Assembly (NCBI RefSeq): GCF_000233695.2 | Contig: NZ_CM001488.1 | Span: 2,474,279 to 2,538,278 of the forward strand | Source: Desulfobacter postgatei 2ac9 | GTDB lineage: Bacteria; Desulfobacterota; Desulfobacteria; Desulfobacterales; Desulfobacteraceae | DNA length: 64,000 bases | Direction: 5' to 3' | In this document: positions 35,760-44,471 of the stretch, piece by piece | Layout: each line of letters opens with the position of its first letter | Numbering within the stretch: position 1 is the stretch's first letter | Notes under the pieces: model-generated | What the model was told of the DNA's origin: nothing | Database searches by the model: none | Seen by the model: only the letters and a program-made list of their open reading frames with translations | Program-made: the position numbers and the translations under genes

Positions 35760-36188
35760 ATGAGTGAAAAAGTTTTAATTATAGATGACGAACAGGAGTT
35801 CACAGAAGCCCTGGCAGAAAGAATGACGAACCGGGGAATGACGGTGAGTACTTCGAGTTCCGCTATTGAAGGCCTGCAGAGCGTTGAAGAACAATCCTTT
35901 GACGTGGTCGTCCTTGATCTGCAGATGCCGGAAATGGATGGTATCGAAACCTTAAAAATCCTGAAAAAGAAAAGACCCGAACTTCAAGTGATTCTTTTGA
36001 CCGGGCACGCCACGGTTGAAAAAGGTATAGAGGCCATGAAGCTCGGTGCCATGGATTTGCTTGAAAAGCCGGCTGACATGACGACCTTGACGGAAAAAAT
36101 AAAAAAGGCCCAGGCCAAAAAAATGATCCTGGTGGAGAAAAAATCCGAGGAAAGAATTAAGGAAATCATAGAAACCCGGGGATGGTAG
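35760..36188 (+). CDS. Single-domain response regulator with charged C-terminal tail
   Basis: 142 residues, preceded by AAAAGGAGACCCCGGCA. A receiver with VLIIDDEQEFTEAL, phospho-Asp in VVVLDLQMPEMDG, LLTGHATVEKG and LLEKPADMTTL. About 25 residues after the domain are mostly Lys/Glu (KKAQAKKMILVEKKSEERIK) and may form a helix that contacts a partner. It is the last gene of the tetR-sulP operon, ending 43 bases before a strong terminator. Confidence 0.9.
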   Translation: MSEKVLIIDDEQEFTEALAERMTNRGMTVSTSSSAIEGLQSVEEQSFDVVVLDLQMPEMDGIETLKILKKKRPELQVILLTGHATVEKGIEAMKLGAMDLLEKPADMTTLTEKIKKAQAKKMILVEKKSEERIKEIIETRGW

Positions 36189-36231
36189 CTCCTAAGCCTT
36201 AAGCGGTTGGTCGATTTTTCAATGGACAAAG

Positions 36232-36271
36232 AAAAGGGATAAAAACATCGAACCCCGCTTTTATCCCTTTT
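36232..36271 (+). terminator. Rho-independent terminator closing the tetR-sulP operon
   Basis: AAAAGGGATAAAA (36232-36244) pairs perfectly with TTTTATCCCTTTT (36259-36271) over 13 bases with a 14-base loop, ending in a T run. It lies 43 bases after the last receiver gene and is nearly symmetric, so it may act in both directions. Confidence 0.85.
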
Positions 36272-36504
36272 AAAGTTACAGAGGATCAACAGGGAAAACC
36301 ATCAGGTGTTTATCGGCCTAAAAAACAGAGATTGTCACGTGTAGTTTTATCCTCAAACATTTCGATTTTCTCAACCGAATTTTACACGCCAAGCGATCAA
36401 TAAAGTAGTCAGCAACAGCTAGGTGTTCATAACATAGACACATTGTAAGGCCTCTAATTCCTCAAAATCTTTGAAGATGGCCGATTTACGGCGGCGGAGT
36501 CGCC

Positions 36505-37500
36505 GTGAACTCTGAACATCTACGGTTTGACCGTAGCATGTTTCTTGTTTGAATTGAGTAAGCTGTCCGTATGCCGTAACAACTGTAGTTCTAACAGGTT
36601 AAAGTCCTGAAGGAGGAATTATCCGTACGCCTTCTTAGCACCGGGAAGCAGCGTCTGGGTAACCAGAGGTTGTAAGTTTCTTATGGGCAAAGATGCAGGC
36701 CGTAACGAAAGTGAACCTATATGTAGCCTCGTCAACTAATTGAAGATGCCGACCTTTTGGACATCAAGGGAAGGCCGTAGTGCCTGGGAGTAGAAAACGG
36801 AAATCCTTTCAGGTGATCTTCCGGGGTAGCAGGGATGGCATGTATCGGAAGAATTGCAGTGCAGTGCGGGAGACCCAATGCGGTTACGGTGAAGGGCCGT
36901 TAACTGATGGATATAAGGAGATCCGAAATTCCATGGGGCTGTATTGGGAGTCGGAGGGGTTCATAGTACCGATTGAGGCTGAGGGACAACATAACCCCGG
37001 CCAAGGAAAGGGACCCTACTTTGTTCACGTAACTAACGAGCGGAGGATCAGGAGATTGCAATATGCTACTAACTCCGGATAGGATCAGGACGCTTCAGAG
37101 GAAGCTCTATTGTAAGGCCAAGCAGGAACCGGATTTTCGTTTCTATTCTTTATATGACAAGGTCTACCGGGCTGACATCCTTGGTCATGCCTATCGCCTT
37201 GCCCGGGCAAACAAAGGTGCACCTGGAATAGATGGTGTCAGCTTTAAGTCCATAGAGAAGGATGGAGGGGAAATCAAATTTGTGCAAAAGTTGGAATCCC
37301 AACTTACGCAAAGTGGAAAAGGGCGCAAGCCTTACAGCGAAGAACATCGGAAAGCCGTGTACGGGAGAACCGTATGCACGGTTTGATGAGGGAGCATTGA
37401 GGATGCAAGGCCTTTGGAACACGTAGTAGCCGCGTGCGGCAAGGCGTCTCGAATATAAAAAGGGCTGAAGAAACCGGCCGAATCAGTGCTCTACTCTACC
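36505..37500 (+). mobile_element. Group II intron with internally deleted reverse transcriptase
   Basis: The plus strand from about 36,505 (GTGAACTCTG) has long stretches typical of a group II intron domain I: AAGCAGCGTCTGGGTAACCA, GATGCAGGCCGTAACGAAAG, GGCCGTAGTGCCTGGGAGTA. An N-terminal reverse transcriptase fragment follows (37063-37386). Then domain V appears at about 37352-37385 (AGC triad, GAGA tetraloop, lower stem CCGTG/CACGG), then domain VI and a 3' end near CTACTCTACC (37500). The ribozyme looks whole but the protein is lost, so movement would need help from another intron. Boundaries are approximate; a 10-base tandem CGGATTGATT follows directly. Confidence 0.75.
37063..37386 (+). 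pseudogene. ltrA: Group II intron reverse transcriptase, N-terminal fragment
   Basis: The frame from ATG 37063 encodes about 80 residues of the reverse transcriptase N-terminus ([48 protein letters not shown]) and then runs straight into intron domain IV/V sequence. The palm with YADD, the maturase and the endonuclease are gone. This is an internal deletion of about 1.2 kb or more, judged from normal intron proteins of 400-600 residues. Confidence 0.85.
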
Positions 37501-37524
37501 CGGATTGATTCGGATTGATTTAAT

Positions 37525-37965
37525 GTGTATCCTGAAAAAGGTCATAAGGAAGTAACAAAGGCACATAAACAAAGGGTGGTATCAGTTTCCATCAGCGGCG
37601 TTTTTTTAAGCATTCTTATTGGGCTATTTATTGTCAACAAGCTGCCTTTTATAATTTTTGCTTTCTACATTGTAATTAGCATAGTAACATTTGGTCTATA
37701 TGCGGGAGACAAATCAGCAGCTCGACAAGGGAAGTGGAGAACTTCTGAGAGTACACTGCATCTTTTTTCCTTAGTTGGTGGGTGGCCTGGAGCTTTTATT
37801 ACCCAGAGTCAACTGCGGCATAAGTCAAAAAAACTATCTTTTAGAGTTGTATTCTGGTTCACAGTTGTAATTAACTGTGGCATTTTAGGCTGGCTATTAA
37901 CTCCCGAAGGCGCTCAACAGATAGAAAATCTGATAAGCGCCCTAAAAAGCATAAAATTGAGTTAA
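37525..37965 (+). CDS. DUF1294 membrane protein, possibly N-truncated
   Basis: 146 residues with two hydrophobic segments near the N-terminus (about 22-58), then the DUF1294 signature GDKSAARQGKWRTSESTLHL and GGWPGAFITQSQLRHKSKKLSF, and a last membrane helix FWFTVVINCGILGWLL. Many relatives carry a cold-shock RNA-binding domain before this part; here it is absent and the gene starts just after a group II intron, so the N-terminus may have been lost. The ATG at 37525 has no strong ribosome binding site. Function unknown. Confidence 0.65.
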   Translation: MYPEKGHKEVTKAHKQRVVSVSISGVFLSILIGLFIVNKLPFIIFAFYIVISIVTFGLYAGDKSAARQGKWRTSESTLHLFSLVGGWPGAFITQSQLRHKSKKLSFRVVFWFTVVINCGILGWLLTPEGAQQIENLISALKSIKLS

Positions 37966-38065
37966 CCAGCCACTACTTCGGTCTTGGTTCCCTCGCCGGT
38001 CAACGCACACCGATGAATCAAACTGCGTTTGCTTGATCGGCGCACGGCGCCGTTCAGCACCGCGA

Positions 38066-39409
38066 TTAACTTTTTTTAATCCGCTCTTCGAGATCTGAAG
38101 GTGAAATAAAAATAAAAGTTCGCCCCTCTTTCAGCTTGCTTAAAAGATTTAATGTGTCCGACATGTATAATAAATCCTTTCTTGCAGTTTCATAGGAAAT
38201 TCCATGTGAGTTGCGATGTTCGTTGATATTATAAATAAATCTTGGATTTTTCAGAGCATGACGGAGAATGGCTAATTGCCTAAAATTTAGCTTCCCTCCA
38301 AGGTGTTTGGCACTCCGTAATGTTTCTTGCGCCTCTTCAATATCCTTGGTCTTTTTTTCCAGATAAGCATGGAGGTCTTGAATGGCATTTCTAATAACTT
38401 CAAGTTGATGAATTATAAAATAGGTGGCATCATTGTCGTCAGTTTCCGTGTACAGGAATGCCCTGCCATACTGAACGGGTGCTAATTTCATAATTCGAGA
38501 TATGGAAATAAATTCTGATAACCAATATCCTTGGCTTATCATTGACCAGTAAAATAATGCTCTTGCCGTTCTACCATTACCATCAACAAAGGGGTGGTCA
38601 TAGGCCAACATGAAGTGAAGTATTATTGCCCTGATGACAGGGTGAATAAAACCCGCATCTGACTTATAATTGGCGAATTTACATAAAGATTCCAATCGTT
38701 TTTTTAATTCCGAGGCATTTGGTGGCGAATGTAAAATGTTATAACCAGTGTGATCAGATACATACACTTTATCATTTTCTGACCTGAAGACACCTGCTTT
38801 TTCTGGATCATCTAATGTCTTCTCAGTTAATATTCGGTGAAGTTCAAAAAGGAAGGAAGGTGTTAATTCATCATCTTTAAACTCCCTTATAAACTGCATC
38901 GCATGAAAATTATTCAAAATCATCTGTTCGCTTTTATCTTTTGGGCCCCTTCCTTGCCTGATCATTTCTTTTGCAACGTGTCTTGTAGTGGAGGCACCTT
39001 CTAATTGACTGGAATTTATCGCTTCTTCGACAAGCGATTTGATTAAATATGTATTTTGCATACCCTGATTTGCAATGGGTTGATTGGCGGTAATAGTTCC
39101 GGCTGCATTCATATCAAGCCAGTGCAAATCACGATTGACGGCATCAGGAGTACAGAATTTAAAAGGCTGATTAGATTTATCGTATAATGGAAGTGTCGTG
39201 AATAGATTTTGTCTTTTAAATCTAATGATGGCCCACCATTCTTCGCTGGTTAATTCATCTGGTGGCGTTAAATGTCTAAGTTTGTCCCAATGAAGATATC
39301 GGCCCTTTTCATCTGTTATGCTTGCATCGAAAGCCTTGGCAAAAAGCTCTCTTCTTTCTGTAATGGTTTTTATAAAATCAGGTGGACTGACTGGGATTTT
39401 CATGGTCAA
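38066..39409 (-). CDS. Fic-family protein (AMP/NMP transferase)
   Basis: A 447-residue Fic protein. The Fic core has the full active motif HPFVDGNGRTARALFYW (about residues 271-287), so it should transfer AMP or another NMP to a target hydroxyl. The inhibitory helix with the S/T-x-x-x-E motif is in cis near residue 135 (SSQLEGASTT), as in class II Fic proteins, and keeps the enzyme switched off until signalled. A C-terminal winged-helix-like part follows (ISYETARKDLLYM). It sits between intron debris and waaA, with AT-rich codons unlike waaA, which suggests acquisition. Toxin or defence role possible. Confidence 0.88.
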   Translation of the reverse strand: MTMKIPVSPPDFIKTITERRELFAKAFDASITDEKGRYLHWDKLRHLTPPDELTSEEWWAIIRFKRQNLFTTLPLYDKSNQPFKFCTPDAVNRDLHWLDMNAAGTITANQPIANQGMQNTYLIKSLVEEAINSSQLEGASTTRHVAKEMIRQGRGPKDKSEQMILNNFHAMQFIREFKDDELTPSFLFELHRILTEKTLDDPEKAGVFRSENDKVYVSDHTGYNILHSPPNASELKKRLESLCKFANYKSDAGFIHPVIRAIILHFMLAYDHPFVDGNGRTARALFYWSMISQGYWLSEFISISRIMKLAPVQYGRAFLYTETDDNDATYFIIHQLEVIRNAIQDLHAYLEKKTKDIEEAQETLRSAKHLGGKLNFRQLAILRHALKNPRFIYNINEHRNSHGISYETARKDLLYMSDTLNLLSKLKEGRTFIFISPSDLEERIKKS

Positions 39410-39427
39410 TAGTATCCTGTTAAATAT

Positions 39428-40726
39428 TTAATTTCCTATGAATGGTCTGTTTCTCTTCCATGATGCCAGAATTGTCTCTGCAGCGATCTGTGCTCCACCC
39501 TGTTTTTGTGAAATATAATGACTCACCGCATCAATACGGGTTTTCCGGTTTCCTGATTTTACCAGGTGTCTGCACATGGTTTTAACCACATGCTGCCGGT
39601 TTTTGCATCGGGTTACGGCACCCGTATTGAAGATCTCTTTTCCTACCCAGGCAAAATCCTGCCAGTGGGGGCCGATGATTGTGGGAATGCCCAATGCTGC
39701 AGGCTCCATGAAGTTTTGTCCCCCTAAGGGCACAAGACTTGCGCCGACAAAAACCACGTGGGCATGTTTGTAGGCCTGATACAGATCGCCAAACCTGTCC
39801 CAGAGGATAATTGCCGGGCCGGTTAGAACGGATGATATCTGTGAGCCTTTGTAAACCTTGAGGCCGTTGTTGTTCAATTTTTTTAATAATGGCGCTATCC
39901 GGTGCACATGCCTGGGGAACAGGGCAATCACCTGGTTCGGCACCTCTTTTTTTAATCCTTTGACCATGTCAATGATCTGCTTTTCTTCCTGACGGCGGAA
40001 GGAGGCAAGAATAGAGAGGGGCAGTTGCCGGGGTACAATTGCAGCCAAAGCTGAAACGTCACTATCCGTATCGGTTTTTTGAAATTTCATACGGTCAAAT
40101 TTGATGTTATCCATGATCCCGATATGGGTATGGGAAAACACCTGGGAAAATCTTTGGGCATCCTGGTCAGAGATGGCAAGGATGCGCTCCGGGGCAAAAC
40201 AGCGCCAGAACGCTTTGGTGAGCCTGTAATACCGGCTGCTTTTTCTGGACAACCTGCCGTTGATGATCAATACCCTGGTATGATTTCTTTTTAAAGCATA
40301 AAGATGGGCCGGCCACAGTTCTGTTTCCAGCAGAACCATGACGGCAGGATTGACCTGGTACACTGCTTTGTCCATGGCCTTTGGGCTGTCAAGGGGGAAT
40401 ATATCAAAGCACAGGCTGATATGGGGTGAATACTCTTTTTGAGACAACGCTTGTGTCAGAATCTCCATGCCCTGCTCCGTGTTTGTGGTCAACAGAATGG
40501 TGACCGGCCTGTCCACGTCAAGGGCCTTTATGATGCATACGGCAAGGTAAGCCTCTCCGGCTGATGCTGCCTGTATCCAGATATCTGCCGGTTCAAGGTG
40601 AACCGGATTGATGCGCCTGTCAAAGGTTGGTGCAAGCCTTGGGTGCTTTTTCAAAAAAGGCAGGGCCGCACTCCACAGCATATTGTAAAATTTGAAAAAA
40701 TTGGGTATAAAAGCACACTTTGTCAT
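39428..40726 (-). CDS. waaA: 3-deoxy-D-manno-octulosonic acid (Kdo) transferase
   Basis: A 432-residue WaaA/KdtA that adds Kdo to lipid A precursor at the inner membrane. Glycos_transf_N domain shows PADIWIQAASAGEAYLA with the catalytic Glu, then LLTTNTEQGMEIL and VMVLLETELWPAHLYALKR. The C-terminal GT-B half has FVGASLVPLGGQNFMEPAALG, the CMP-Kdo site. Length is normal. It is divergent from msbA with a gap of only 66 bases, so the two promoters must overlap; both serve the lipid A pathway. Confidence 0.93.
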   Translation of the reverse strand: MTKCAFIPNFFKFYNMLWSAALPFLKKHPRLAPTFDRRINPVHLEPADIWIQAASAGEAYLAVCIIKALDVDRPVTILLTTNTEQGMEILTQALSQKEYSPHISLCFDIFPLDSPKAMDKAVYQVNPAVMVLLETELWPAHLYALKRNHTRVLIINGRLSRKSSRYYRLTKAFWRCFAPERILAISDQDAQRFSQVFSHTHIGIMDNIKFDRMKFQKTDTDSDVSALAAIVPRQLPLSILASFRRQEEKQIIDMVKGLKKEVPNQVIALFPRHVHRIAPLLKKLNNNGLKVYKGSQISSVLTGPAIILWDRFGDLYQAYKHAHVVFVGASLVPLGGQNFMEPAALGIPTIIGPHWQDFAWVGKEIFNTGAVTRCKNRQHVVKTMCRHLVKSGNRKTRIDAVSHYISQKQGGAQIAAETILASWKRNRPFIGN

Positions 40727-40792
40727 GGGAGGCTATGCTCTCATGTTTTTTGACACTTGACAATAGAATCTGTAAAGCAATTGTCCCCGCCC

Positions 40793-42547
40793 ATGAAATC
40801 AAAAAAAAACAGCTTGTCTATAGAACGCAGGCAAAAGATTATCCGGATGGTGTTTGCACACTGGAAACGGATTGCCCTGGCCGCGTTATGTATGGTGGTG
40901 GTTGCCGGCGCCAACGGTAGCATGGCTCTCCTGGTGAAACCTGTCCTTGATGATATTTTCATTGCCAGGGACAATACCAAATTGTTGCTTATCCCCGGCC
41001 TTGCCGTCCTGGTTTTTTTCCTGAAAGGGGTCGGCTCATACGGGTCGGACTACCTGATGAATCATGTGGGGCAGCGTATTATCCGCGATTTTCAGGACAC
41101 TCTTTATGAAAAGATCATGAATCTGCCCATTGCATATATCCACAAGGAAAAGACCGGGGCGCTCATGTCCCGGATCACAAATGATGTCAATATCATTAAA
41201 GGCATGGTCTCCACTGCCGTTATCAGCCTGTTCAGGGACTCTTTTTCCGTTGTGGCGTTTTTGTTTGTTATTTTTTACCGGGACTGGAAACTTGCGTTGG
41301 GCGCCTTTATTGTCCTGCCCGTGGCCTTTTATCCGATTGTCATATTTGGCAAAAGAATCCGCAAATTTTCCACAGGATCCCAGGAAACCATGGCAGATCT
41401 TAACTCCTTTCTGCATGAAACCTTTTCCGGGGCAAAAATCATTAAAATTTTCAACCTTCAGTCCTTTGAAACGGCCAGATTTAAGGAAAAAACCAGAGAA
41501 TTGTTCCGTCTGGAGATGAAAAAGGTGATGACACGGGCATTGTCCTCCCCGGTGATGGAATTTTTAGGCGGGTTGGGCATTGCTTTTGTAATCTGGTTTG
41601 GCGGGATGCGGGTAGTTAACGGGACGTCCACTCCCGGTGTGTTTTTTTCTTTTTTGACTGCCGTGATGATGCTTTATGACCCGGTGAAGAAACTGTCCAA
41701 TCTGAACAACACCATCCAGGAGGGGGTAGCTGCGGCATCCAGGGTTTTTGATGTGCTGGAAACCCGCAATGATGTGAAGGACAAATCCGATGCCCGCCCC
41801 CTTGAGGCGTCATCCTGTGATGTGGTTTTTGAAAACGTCTCCTTTGCCTACGGTCCTGACGAACCTTTGGCCTTAAAGAACATCAATCTTAAGGCCGCAC
41901 CCGGGGAGACCCTGGCGCTAGTCGGCATGAGCGGCGGCGGAAAAACCAGCCTGGTGAACCTGATCCCAAGACTTTATGATGTGACCGGCGGCGGTGTTTT
42001 TGTCGGCGGCTGCGATGTTCGGGACCTGACAATTGCGTCCCTCCGGGACCATATTTCCATTGTCACCCAGGAACCCATTTTATTTAACGAGACCGTGCGG
42101 GACAATATCCGGTATGGAAAAATGGATGCAGATGATGCAGCGGTTGAAGCGGCAGCCAAGGCCGCCTTTGCCCATGATTTTATCTGCGGTTTTCCCAAGG
42201 GGTATGATACCGTCATCGGAGAGCTTGGTTCTCGTCTGTCCGGTGGGGAAAAGCAGCGAATCTGCATTGCAAGGGCGCTTTTGAAAAATGCGCCGGTGCT
42301 GATTTTAGACGAGGCAACATCCGCCCTGGATTCCCAGGCGGAGAAAGTTGTGCAAAAGGCTTTGGAAAATCTGATGACGGGCCGTACCTCCTTTGTCATT
42401 GCCCACAGACTGTCCACCATAGATTACGCCTCCCGGATTATTGTGCTCAAAGACGGCGCCATTGTTGAACAAGGATGTCATGATGACCTGATGGCTGCAA
42501 AAGGTTTTTATCATAAACTGCAGTCCATGCAGACTATAAAAAATTAA
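40793..42547 (+). CDS. msbA: Lipid A flippase, MsbA-type ABC transporter
   Basis: About 584 residues from ATG 40793; a TTG at 40757 would add 12 residues. Six membrane helices come first (IALAALCMVVVAGANGSMAL, LLLIPGLAVLVFFLKGVGSY, and others) with the coupling motif GALMSRITNDVNIIKGM. The nucleotide-binding domain has Walker A GMSGGGKTSLVNLI, signature LSGGEKQRICIARALL, Walker B VLILDEATSALD and the H-loop IAHRLST. It flips the lipid A core from the inner to the outer leaflet. It starts the plus-strand block running to comF. Confidence 0.92.
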   Translation: MKSKKNSLSIERRQKIIRMVFAHWKRIALAALCMVVVAGANGSMALLVKPVLDDIFIARDNTKLLLIPGLAVLVFFLKGVGSYGSDYLMNHVGQRIIRDFQDTLYEKIMNLPIAYIHKEKTGALMSRITNDVNIIKGMVSTAVISLFRDSFSVVAFLFVIFYRDWKLALGAFIVLPVAFYPIVIFGKRIRKFSTGSQETMADLNSFLHETFSGAKIIKIFNLQSFETARFKEKTRELFRLEMKKVMTRALSSPVMEFLGGLGIAFVIWFGGMRVVNGTSTPGVFFSFLTAVMMLYDPVKKLSNLNNTIQEGVAAASRVFDVLETRNDVKDKSDARPLEASSCDVVFENVSFAYGPDEPLALKNINLKAAPGETLALVGMSGGGKTSLVNLIPRLYDVTGGGVFVGGCDVRDLTIASLRDHISIVTQEPILFNETVRDNIRYGKMDADDAAVEAAAKAAFAHDFICGFPKGYDTVIGELGSRLSGGEKQRICIARALLKNAPVLILDEATSALDSQAEKVVQKALENLMTGRTSFVIAHRLSTIDYASRIIVLKDGAIVEQGCHDDLMAAKGFYHKLQSMQTIKN

Positions 42548-42569
42548 CACCATTCAAGGAGATACTGCC

Positions 42570-42743
42570 ATGGCTGTATCAAAGGAACTACTCGAAATTC
42601 TGGTTTGTCCCAAATGCAAAGGTCCGGTGGAACTGACCGAGACAGAGGACGGTCTGGTATGCAACGCCTGTGCTCTCAAATACGAAATCAGGGATGATAT
42701 TCCCATTATGCTTATTGATGAGGCAATCCCCGTTAAAAAATGA
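42570..42743 (+). CDS. Trm112-family zinc-binding protein (YcaR-like)
   Basis: A 57-residue protein with AAGGAG nine bases before its ATG: starts MAVSKELLEILVCPKCKGPV, then CNACALKYEIRDDIPIML. Four cysteines (CPKC...CNAC) would hold one zinc. In Proteobacteria this family (UPF0434) is found near lpxK, kdsB or msbA, as here. Its stop overlaps the next ATG (ATGA). It may be a partner or activator of a methyltransferase, as Trm112 is in other domains of life. Confidence 0.9.
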   Translation: MAVSKELLEILVCPKCKGPVELTETEDGLVCNACALKYEIRDDIPIMLIDEAIPVKK

Positions 42744-43270
42744 GTACGCCTAAAGCACCGGTACCGGCCAAGCTTGTGATGTCGGTTTTCATGAAAGATA
42801 AGACGGTCCTGGAATCGGTCTTCCCACGCCTTGAAGCTGTGGGCGGTCCCGTGGATATGATCTCACCCTGGCTGGATTTTGATTTCACGGATTATTATTA
42901 CAGGGAAATGGGGGAACCGTTGTTTCGCAGGCTGATTGCATTCAAGCCGCTCATGGAACAGGAGGCACTTGCTTCGATTAAACTTGCCACCAACCGGATT
43001 GAATCGGACTGTCTGGAACAGAACAACAGAACCATCAACATTGATCCGGGGTATCTTTTGGCTTCCCGGTTTATCCTGGCTACGGGAAAGGAGTATTCCC
43101 ACAGGATTTACATAGGGCAGAAAATTTATGCCGACCTGACGTTAATGTACACCAAAAAAGGCTTTAAATCCCTGGAATGGACTTATCCGGATTATGCGTC
43201 CCCTGCTGTGCTCAAATTTTTAGGCCAGGTGAGGCAGAAATATCTTTCGGATCTTAAGGCTCATGATTAA
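42740..43270 (+). CDS. DUF4416 family protein
   Basis: A 176-residue soluble protein of the DUF4416 family, recognised from APVPAKLVMSVFMKD, DFDFTDYYYREMGEPLFRR, NIDPGYLLASRFILATGKEY and YPDYASPAVLKFL. The family is found in Deltaproteobacteria and relatives, often beside yicC, remA and gmk as here. No enzyme function is known. It is coupled to the Trm112 gene by a four-base overlap. Confidence 0.85.
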   Translation: MSTPKAPVPAKLVMSVFMKDKTVLESVFPRLEAVGGPVDMISPWLDFDFTDYYYREMGEPLFRRLIAFKPLMEQEALASIKLATNRIESDCLEQNNRTINIDPGYLLASRFILATGKEYSHRIYIGQKIYADLTLMYTKKGFKSLEWTYPDYASPAVLKFLGQVRQKYLSDLKAHD

Positions 43271-43291
43271 ATGCCATAAAAGGATGATTGT

Positions 43292-44176
43292 ATGATAAAA
43301 AGCATGACTGCTTTTGCCAAAGTGTCACATACTCTGGATACCCTGACTGTAGAGATGACCGTTCGCGCCTATAATTCCCGTTCTCTTGATTTTTCGATCT
43401 ATCTGCCCGAAACCTGCCAGGGCTTTGAAGATGAGATTAAAAAAATCATGGGGCAGTTGCATACCCGGGGCAGAATAGAGATCCGGGCAACTCTTACGGA
43501 CCAGTCCCTGGACCAGGATCTGTTTGAGGTGGACATGATCAAGGCTAAAGCCTATTATAAAGCACTGAAAACGGTCCGGGACAGCCTTTGCCTTTCCGGT
43601 GACATTGCCTTGGAAAGCGTGCTCGGCGCCAAGCAAGTCATTGTGGCTGCAAAGCCTGAAGTCAACATGGCGCTTCTTCGTTCCGCGCTGTGTGAAACGA
43701 CCCGGGCTGCGGCGCAGGCAATTGACCGCATGCGAAAGAGCGAGGGGGACAACCTGTACCAGGATTTAACCCGTCGTATTTCCGACATTGAGCAGCGCAT
43801 GGCAGGTATTGAAGAACAGGCCAGAACCATACCTGAAGTTTACAAGGCCCGGCTTAAGGAACGCCTGGCCGTGCTGACTGCCGAGGACGGGGATTTTTTT
43901 GATCCGGTCCGCCTGGCCCAGGAAACAGCTCTTCTTGCGGACAAAAGTGATGTATCCGAGGAGATTGTCCGGGTGCACAGCCACATTAAAATGTTCCGGG
44001 AGGTCATGGATGAAAATGAGTCCCAGGGCAGAAAGCTCAATTTTCTGATCCAGGAGTTTAACCGGGAATTTAACACCATTGGTTCCAAAGCCGGTAATGC
44101 AGCCTTGTCCCATGCTGTGGTAGACCTGAAATCCGAGCTGGAAAAGATCCGGGAGCAGGTCCAGAATATTGAGTAG
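43292..44176 (+). CDS. yicC: YicC-family endoribonuclease
   Basis: A 294-residue YicC protein. The start [11 protein letters not shown] matches the family MIRSMTGFGR, with [13 protein letters not shown] next. The C-terminal DUF1732 domain is clear: [20 protein letters not shown] and [25 protein letters not shown]. YicC proteins cut RNA, and in E. coli YicC promotes decay of the small RNA RyhB. It is followed by remA-like and gmk, a common order. Confidence 0.93.
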   Translation: MIKSMTAFAKVSHTLDTLTVEMTVRAYNSRSLDFSIYLPETCQGFEDEIKKIMGQLHTRGRIEIRATLTDQSLDQDLFEVDMIKAKAYYKALKTVRDSLCLSGDIALESVLGAKQVIVAAKPEVNMALLRSALCETTRAAAQAIDRMRKSEGDNLYQDLTRRISDIEQRMAGIEEQARTIPEVYKARLKERLAVLTAEDGDFFDPVRLAQETALLADKSDVSEEIVRVHSHIKMFREVMDENESQGRKLNFLIQEFNREFNTIGSKAGNAALSHAVVDLKSELEKIREQVQNIE

Positions 44177-44195
44177 AATTGAGAAGAGGAAACCT

Positions 44196-44468
44196 ATGGA
44201 ACAGCCACTTTTGAACATTGGTTTTGGCAATACGGTGGTGGCAGAACGGGTGGTGGCTATTTTATCCCCGAACTCGTCGCCCATGAAGCGGGTCAAGGAT
44301 GAAGCCCGGGAGGATCGGCGTCTCATTGACGTGACCCATGGCAGAAAGACACGGGCCATCATCGTGACGGATTCCAACCACGTGATTCTGTCCGCGATTC
44401 AGGCGGAGACGGTTTCCTCACGCTTTGAGGCACTGATCCAAAACCCCGGCGCACCCCAGGAGGAATAG
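44196..44468 (+). CDS. remA: RemA-like DUF370 protein
   Basis: 90 residues from ATG 44196, which follows AGAGGA; a start at 44169 inside yicC is less likely. [60 protein letters not shown] and ETVSSRF match DUF370, the family of the Bacillus biofilm regulator RemA, a DNA-binding ring. In non-Firmicutes it is usually next to gmk, as here, and its role is unproven. Confidence 0.9.
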   Translation: MEQPLLNIGFGNTVVAERVVAILSPNSSPMKRVKDEAREDRRLIDVTHGRKTRAIIVTDSNHVILSAIQAETVSSRFEALIQNPGAPQEE

Positions 44469-44471
44469 GGC

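Noticed and set aside
36780-37082. Open frame of 100 codons on the plus strand
   Set aside because: It is inside intron domain I sequence and precedes the true reverse transcriptase fragment; no protein-like pattern.
37966-38065. Possible integron attC site between the DUF1294 and Fic genes
   Set aside because: A CGGCGC-ACG-GCGCCG hairpin is present, but the paired RYYYAAC and GTTRRRY core sites needed for attC were not found.
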